A DNA stretch of 10,128 nt from Cytophagales bacterium (lineage in GTDB: Bacteria; Bacteroidota; Bacteroidia; Cytophagales; MED-G16), in assembly GCA_029940715.1 (NCBI GenBank), contig JAPYTU010000051.1, forward strand, positions 1 to 10,128, in the 5' to 3' direction. Below are positions 7,208 to 10,128 of this stretch, piece by piece. Under the pieces are notes generated by a model. The model was not told where the DNA came from. It did no database searches and saw nothing but the letters and a program-made list of their open reading frames with translations. The position numbers and the translations under genes were made by a program. The number at the start of each line of letters is the position of its first letter. Positions within the stretch are counted from its first letter, which is position 1.

Positions 7208-7567
7208 CTACCTTTTAATAAGCTCAAGACCTAGAGAAAAAATATAAATTACAAGCCCATACATAGTTGAAATAAAGGCAACTTTAAGTCCACCAGCTAA
7301 TACAGCTGGTGATACATCACCAACTTGTTGAATAAATATTAAAGCTGAAGCAAGACCTATAAAGGATCCTAAAACACCTACAGCTAATGAAATATTTCCT
7401 AATAATTTAACTTTCTTTGGATATTTAAAATAACTAACAATAACTCCAATCAATAAAATTGTTAGTATTGACATAAACAGTATTCCCCCTTCTACAAAAA
7501 GTTCAACTATAATTGATACTATTACTCCTATAATTAATGCCATAATTCTAATAAGTTTAAGTTTCAT
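7208..7567 (-). CDS. Short MotA/TolQ/ExbB-like membrane protein
   Basis: This 119-residue protein has four predicted helices (about 7-24, 28-47, 60-79 and 97-114). Residues 60-117 (LAVGVLGSFIGLASALIF...GDVSPAVLAGGLKVAFISTMYGLVIYIF) resemble the paired-helix core of MotA/TolQ/ExbB proton-channel proteins, with the G-LG-x-x-G helix and the AGGL-x-x-A-x-x-ST-x-x-GL helix. Canonical ExbB or TolQ proteins are about 200 residues or longer, with a large cytoplasmic domain that is missing here. No ExbD/TolR/MotB partner gene is nearby, so ordinary energy transduction at a TonB or Tol complex is doubtful. It is the first gene of the cassette, with its ATG about 20 bases after the predicted transcription start. 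The family call is by motif only. Confidence 0.65.
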   Translation of the reverse strand: MKLKLIRIMALIIGVIVSIIVELFVEGGILFMSILTILLIGVIVSYFKYPKKVKLLGNISLAVGVLGSFIGLASALIFIQQVGDVSPAVLAGGLKVAFISTMYGLVIYIFSLGLELIKR

Positions 7568-7576
7568 AAATAATAA

Positions 7577-7632
7577 ATGTTAAGTTAACTTTACAAATAT
7601 AAACATATTTTTTTGTAAAGTCAACTTAACAT
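7577..7632. promoter_or_regulatory. Paired operator palindromes forming a 21-bp inverted repeat
   Basis: The arms 7577-7597 and 7612-7632 are inverted copies with one mismatch around a 14-base spacer. Each arm contains a near-palindrome: GTTAAGTTAACTTTAC at 7579-7594 and GTAAAGTCAACTTAAC at 7615-7630, both of the form GTwAAGT-nn-ACTTwAC. Their centres are 36 bases apart. One covers the -33 region and the other starts at the last base of the -7 element of the cassette promoter, an arrangement expected of a dimeric repressor blocking RNA polymerase. The 66-aa HTH protein of the same operon is the natural candidate ligand. Confidence 0.75.
7594..7624 (-). promoter_or_regulatory. Promoter of the three-gene membrane/repressor cassette
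   Basis: On the minus strand TTG (7624-7622) is followed after 20 bases by TATATTTG (7601-7594), close to the Bacteroidota consensus TTG-N19-TAnnTTTG. Transcription would start near 7588, giving a leader of about 20 bases to the ATG at 7567. It is the best promoter match in the window and is embedded in the inverted repeat. Confidence 0.65.
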
Positions 7633-7687
7633 AAAAGTATTTAACTTTATTTAATGCTTGGACTTAAATATCATATTCTTGTACTCC

Positions 7688-7782
7688 ATAAGTAAAAAGT
7701 GCAACTTTTTTCTGTATTTATTTTCAACTAAAAAAATCATCTTATGAAGAAGAGTAAATCTAGAAGATCATTTCTAAAAAAA
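7688..7782 (+). repeat. Direct repeat, upstream copy of the oxidoreductase leader and start
   Basis: This segment matches 8825-8918 at about 90% with one single-base indel. It spans roughly 56 bases of leader and the first 13 codons of the Gfo/Idh/MocA gene. Similarity stops abruptly after the AAAAAAA run. The two copies flank the S1/P1 nuclease gene. Confidence 0.9.
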
Positions 7783-7821
7783 ATAATAAGAAAATCCTCT
7801 CGTCATTTAGTCATCCTATAG
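7744..7821 (+). pseudogene. Orphan Tat-signal fragment of a Gfo/Idh/MocA oxidoreductase
   Basis: A 25-codon frame reads MKKSKSRRSFLKKIIRKSSRHLVIL. Its first 13 residues are identical to the start of the intact oxidoreductase at 8880, including the twin-arginine motif SRRSFLK, after which it diverges and stops. It retains the n-region and twin arginines but lacks the hydrophobic stretch and any enzyme domain. It is best read as the remnant of a duplicated gene or a duplication junction. Translation into a tiny peptide is possible but unsupported. Confidence 0.7.
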
Positions 7822-7941
7822 GTCGTCCCATCCTAAAAAAAAAATTCCTTTTCAGATATTAATACAAATTAATTCTTTCCCTTATTGAGATGCGCATATG
7901 ATGGTCTAATAGACCAACTTACTTTATTGTTTTACTTATTA
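7822..7941. other. Intergenic remainder without recognisable gene
   Basis: After the orphan fragment there is only AT-rich DNA with an 11-base A-run at about 7835-7845 and a short perfect palindrome, TGGTCTA-A-TAGACCA, at 7902-7916. The palindrome lies 26 bases beyond the nuclease stop (minus strand), but no T-run follows, so I do not call it a terminator. No residual oxidoreductase coding sequence is recognisable. Confidence 0.5.
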
Positions 7942-8697
7942 TCAAAGTATTTCATTCAGTATAGTAGCTAATCTTATCCCTGCTTTATATAATTTTAACT
8001 CAATCAACGAGAAGTTTTTATTTATATAATCATAACTTATATAATCTCCATCTTTTACTTCAGAATAAATTTTTTTTACTTCTTGATGAGATTCAAATAC
8101 CCAATCTTCTGGGTTTAATGATTTTGATGTTTGTTGCAGCATAGTTAAACTTTCAGCCAATTCAGTGTAACTCATTTTATAATCGTCAATCATATCGCTA
8201 TCCCACACTTTATGTAAATTAGTTGGTCTACCAAAAAATTTAAGTTTGATATCATTTCCTCCCTTATCTTCATACCTACCCGTATGTAATGGTTGATGAG
8301 CATCACCTACAAGATGTACTAAATATTTTAGATGAAATGATTTAGCTATTTTGGGTGAATTTTTATCTTCTAATACTTCAATACATTTATTGATTGCTTG
8401 AATAATATCTCCTTTTGGATTCTTTTCAATTTGTTTATATTCCTTATCTAATGGTATGTTTACATAGTGCCAAGAGCTATATTTACCAAACTCTGAATTT
8501 GACTTCATCTCATCTGCCCAAGTACTAACCAAAGCAAGCGATTGTCCATCTAGAATTTTATTAACTACTTTAAGTGTTTGTTGTGTTAAATTTTGTGTTG
8601 CTATTTCACCAATTGCTCGGTGTCCATTTTTTCCCCAAATATCATTACCATACACAGATGTATTAAAGATTAGTATAACTAATAATTTATTAAACAT
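7942..8697 (-). CDS. S1/P1-type zinc-dependent nuclease, exported
   Basis: This 251-residue enzyme of the S1/P1 nuclease family is predicted to cut single-stranded DNA and RNA, and often to release 3'-phosphate from nucleotides, in the periplasm or outside the cell. A short signal peptide covers about 1-17 (MFNKLLVILIFNTSVYG), leaving NDIWGKNGH near the mature start. All nine zinc ligands of P1 nuclease have counterparts at matching spacing: W21, H26, D62, H77, H128, D132, H138, H162 and D166, within WGKNGH, TWADE, WHYVN, HLVGDAHQPLHTG and LHKVWDSD. The Trp amino group is normally a ligand at the mature N-terminus, so cleavage may lie at N18 or W21. Length is typical for bacterial members. 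It lies alone on the minus strand, divergent from the oxidoreductase and flanked by the 95-bp direct repeats. Phosphate or nucleotide scavenging is the usual role. Confidence 0.95.
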   Translation of the reverse strand: MFNKLLVILIFNTSVYGNDIWGKNGHRAIGEIATQNLTQQTLKVVNKILDGQSLALVSTWADEMKSNSEFGKYSSWHYVNIPLDKEYKQIEKNPKGDIIQAINKCIEVLEDKNSPKIAKSFHLKYLVHLVGDAHQPLHTGRYEDKGGNDIKLKFFGRPTNLHKVWDSDMIDDYKMSYTELAESLTMLQQTSKSLNPEDWVFESHQEVKKIYSEVKDGDYISYDYINKNFSLIELKLYKAGIRLATILNEIL

Positions 8698-8824
8698 TTT
8701 ATATAATAATTTAAGGTTAATGCTTTAAGTTATAAAAACTAGTTCTAATTTAAGATAACAAATAAACAAAAAACCCCCAGTAATTAAACTCCCTTTTTGA
8801 ATTTTTCCTATATGATTGAAAGAT

Positions 8825-8918
8825 ATAGGTAAAAAGTGTAACTTTCTTCTGCATATATTTTCAACTATAAAATCATCTTATGAAGAAGAGTAAATCTAGA
8901 AGGTCATTTCTAAAAAAA
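8825..8918 (+). repeat. Direct repeat, copy at the intact oxidoreductase gene
   Basis: This is the partner of 7688-7782. It contains the immediate leader (AAAAGTGTAACTTT, TATATTTTCAACT, ATCATCTT) and the first 13 codons of the Gfo/Idh/MocA gene. Conservation of the leader together with the codons shows that the duplicated unit included the expression signals. Confidence 0.9.
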
Positions 8919-10128
8919 GTAACTTTAAGTTCTGCTGCTTTAACATCAGCACCTTATATTTTTGGTAACTCATACGAACAAAAATTTGAACTTTCAAAAC
9001 ATTATTCACAAGTAAGTTATTCAACTAATGACCAAATTAATCTTGGATTGATTGGTTGTGGTATGCAAGGTATTTATGATACTATGACTGCATTAAAGGT
9101 AAAAGGAGTAAAATTAGTTGCAGTATGTGACCTATATTCAGGAAGGTTAGATCGCGCAAAAGAACTATGGGGTAACAATATTACTATTACAAGAGATTAT
9201 CGTAAATTATTAGAAAGAAAAGATATTGATGCCATCATTGTGGCAACACCTGATCATTGGCATAATAAAATTACCATTGATGTAATGAAATCTAAAAAAG
9301 CTGTTTATTGCGAAAAACCTATGGTACAGAATTTCATAGAAGGTCACGAGATAATAAAAGCACAAAAGGAAACTGGACAGGTATGTCAAGTTGGTAGCCA
9401 AGGAATGTCTGGGCTAGGCAATGAAAAAGCTAAACAATTGTATGAAGATGGAGCAATTGGAGAAATGGTAATGCTTGATATGTATAATGATCGTTATTCA
9501 GCAGAAGGTGCTTGGCAATACCCTATTCCACCTGACGCAAATCCTGAAACTGTGGATTATGATACCTTTTTAGGAAGGGCTCCAAAAACACCTTTTGATA
9601 TGACTCGATTTTTTAGATGGAGAAACTACAAAGATTACGGAACTGGTGTCGCAGGTGATCTTTTTGTACATGCATTTTCATCCTTAAATTATATTCTTAG
9701 CTCAAACGGTCCTACACGAGCTCTATCAACAGGAGGATTAAGATATTGGAAAGACGGTCGTGATGTGCCAGATGTAACTCTAACACTGTATGACTACCCT
9801 AAAACCAATAGCCATGCAGCATTCAATGCTTCATTTAGAGTTAATTTTATCGCTGGTTATGGTGGTGGTGGTGGTTTTAAAATTATTGGAACCGAAGGTG
9901 CAATGGAAATAAACGAAAGCTCGGTTAAACTTACACGTGCTAAATTAAATATGATTCCAGCCAGCTATTCTATGATTTCCCATACTGAAGAAAGTCAACA
10001 AAAAATCAAAGATTCTTACGCACAAAAAAATCCTGAATCTAGAGAATCTTCTTTAAACATAGGTGAAACAATATATGAAGCCCCAAAAAATTATAAAGGA
10101 TCCCATTACGATCATTTTTATAATTTTT
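8880..10128 (+). CDS. Gfo/Idh/MocA family oxidoreductase with Tat signal (3' end beyond window)
   Basis: The first 416 codons of an NAD(P)-dependent oxidoreductase are present and the frame is still open at the window edge, so the gene is partial. The N-terminus is a Tat signal (SRRSFLKKVTLSSAALTSAP, 6-25), implying export in folded form with cofactor bound. The Rossmann fold begins at about 53, with the dinucleotide motif GLIGCGMQG (56-64) and D84 ending the second strand. The family motif appears as CEKPM (144-148). The C-terminal domain contains KDYGTGVAGDLFVHAF (251-266), with D260 and H264 as likely catalytic-site residues. Bacteroidota carry many such exported paralogues acting on sugars, inositols or glycosides; the substrate cannot be read from the sequence. 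The start is supported by the twin-arginine signal and by its duplication at 7744. The gene is divergent from the S1/P1 nuclease. Confidence 0.93.
   Translation, partial: MKKSKSRRSFLKKVTLSSAALTSAPYIFGNSYEQKFELSKHYSQVSYSTNDQINLGLIGCGMQGIYDTMTALKVKGVKLVAVCDLYSGRLDRAKELWGNNITITRDYRKLLERKDIDAIIVATPDHWHNKITIDVMKSKKAVYCEKPMVQNFIEGHEIIKAQKETGQVCQVGSQGMSGLGNEKAKQLYEDGAIGEMVMLDMYNDRYSAEGAWQYPIPPDANPETVDYDTFLGRAPKTPFDMTRFFRWRNYKDYGTGVAGDLFVHAFSSLNYILSSNGPTRALSTGGLRYWKDGRDVPDVTLTLYDYPKTNSHAAFNASFRVNFIAGYGGGGGFKIIGTEGAMEINESSVKLTRAKLNMIPASYSMISHTEESQQKIKDSYAQKNPESRESSLNIGETIYEAPKNYKGSHYDHFYNF

Noticed and set aside
7902..7916. Perfect 15-base palindrome TGGTCTAATAGACCA after the nuclease stop, sharing a TTGGTCTATT string with the dispersed repeat
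   Set aside because: The stem is too short and lacks a T-run for a terminator, and the ten-base match to repeat A/B does not extend, so both are likely chance.
9210..9401. Minus-strand 63-codon frame inside the oxidoreductase
   Set aside because: It is antisense to the conserved CEKPM region of the Gfo/Idh/MocA gene.

Overview
The window is a very AT-rich stretch of a bacterial chromosome, most likely from a Bacteroidota/Flavobacteriia-type organism. The evidence is a type IX secretion (T9SS) type A sorting domain, a tail-fibre-like secreted protein opening with the GFNYQAIIRD motif, a RedDEXLK-like Tat-exported Gfo/Idh/MocA oxidoreductase, and TAnnTTTG-type -7 promoter elements. No phage, plasmid, tRNA or rRNA gene is visible. 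The assignment is inferred from content only.

Layout. Positions 1-310 hold a diverged intergenic repeat (copy A) and the leader of a DEAD-box RNA helicase (311-2059, +) with a DbpA-type RNA-binding domain and a basic tail. ATP-dependent PEP carboxykinase pckA follows (2118-3701, +). It converges on a minus-strand secreted-protein operon: a 159-aa T9SS-sorted protein (6285-5806), then a 621-aa tail-fibre-like repeat protein (5785-3920), then a decayed third element (about 3910-3708), a frameshifted remnant of a T9SS C-terminal domain resembling that of the 159-aa protein. Upstream of the operon lies repeat copy B (6423-6536). Next is a compact minus-strand three-gene cassette (7567-6567): a minimal four-helix MotA/TolQ/ExbB-like protein, a four-helix DUF2178-like membrane protein and a 66-aa Xre/YozG-like repressor. 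Its promoter sits between two copies of a 16-bp operator-like palindrome. The last part carries an S1/P1-type nuclease (8697-7942, -), flanked by two direct copies of a segment of about 95 bp that holds the leader and Tat-signal start of the Gfo/Idh/MocA gene. The intact copy of that gene (8880 to the window end, +) is cut by the window edge.

How the genes relate. The helicase and pckA look like housekeeping genes (RNA remodelling; gluconeogenesis). The T9SS pair probably makes surface or released proteins. The small cassette looks self-regulated through the palindromes at its promoter. The nuclease and the oxidoreductase are both exported hydrolytic or redox enzymes typical of nutrient-scavenging Bacteroidota. 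The most unusual signals are the operator/promoter arrangement of the membrane-protein cassette, the two partial gene duplications left as fragments, and the dispersed repeat A/B.
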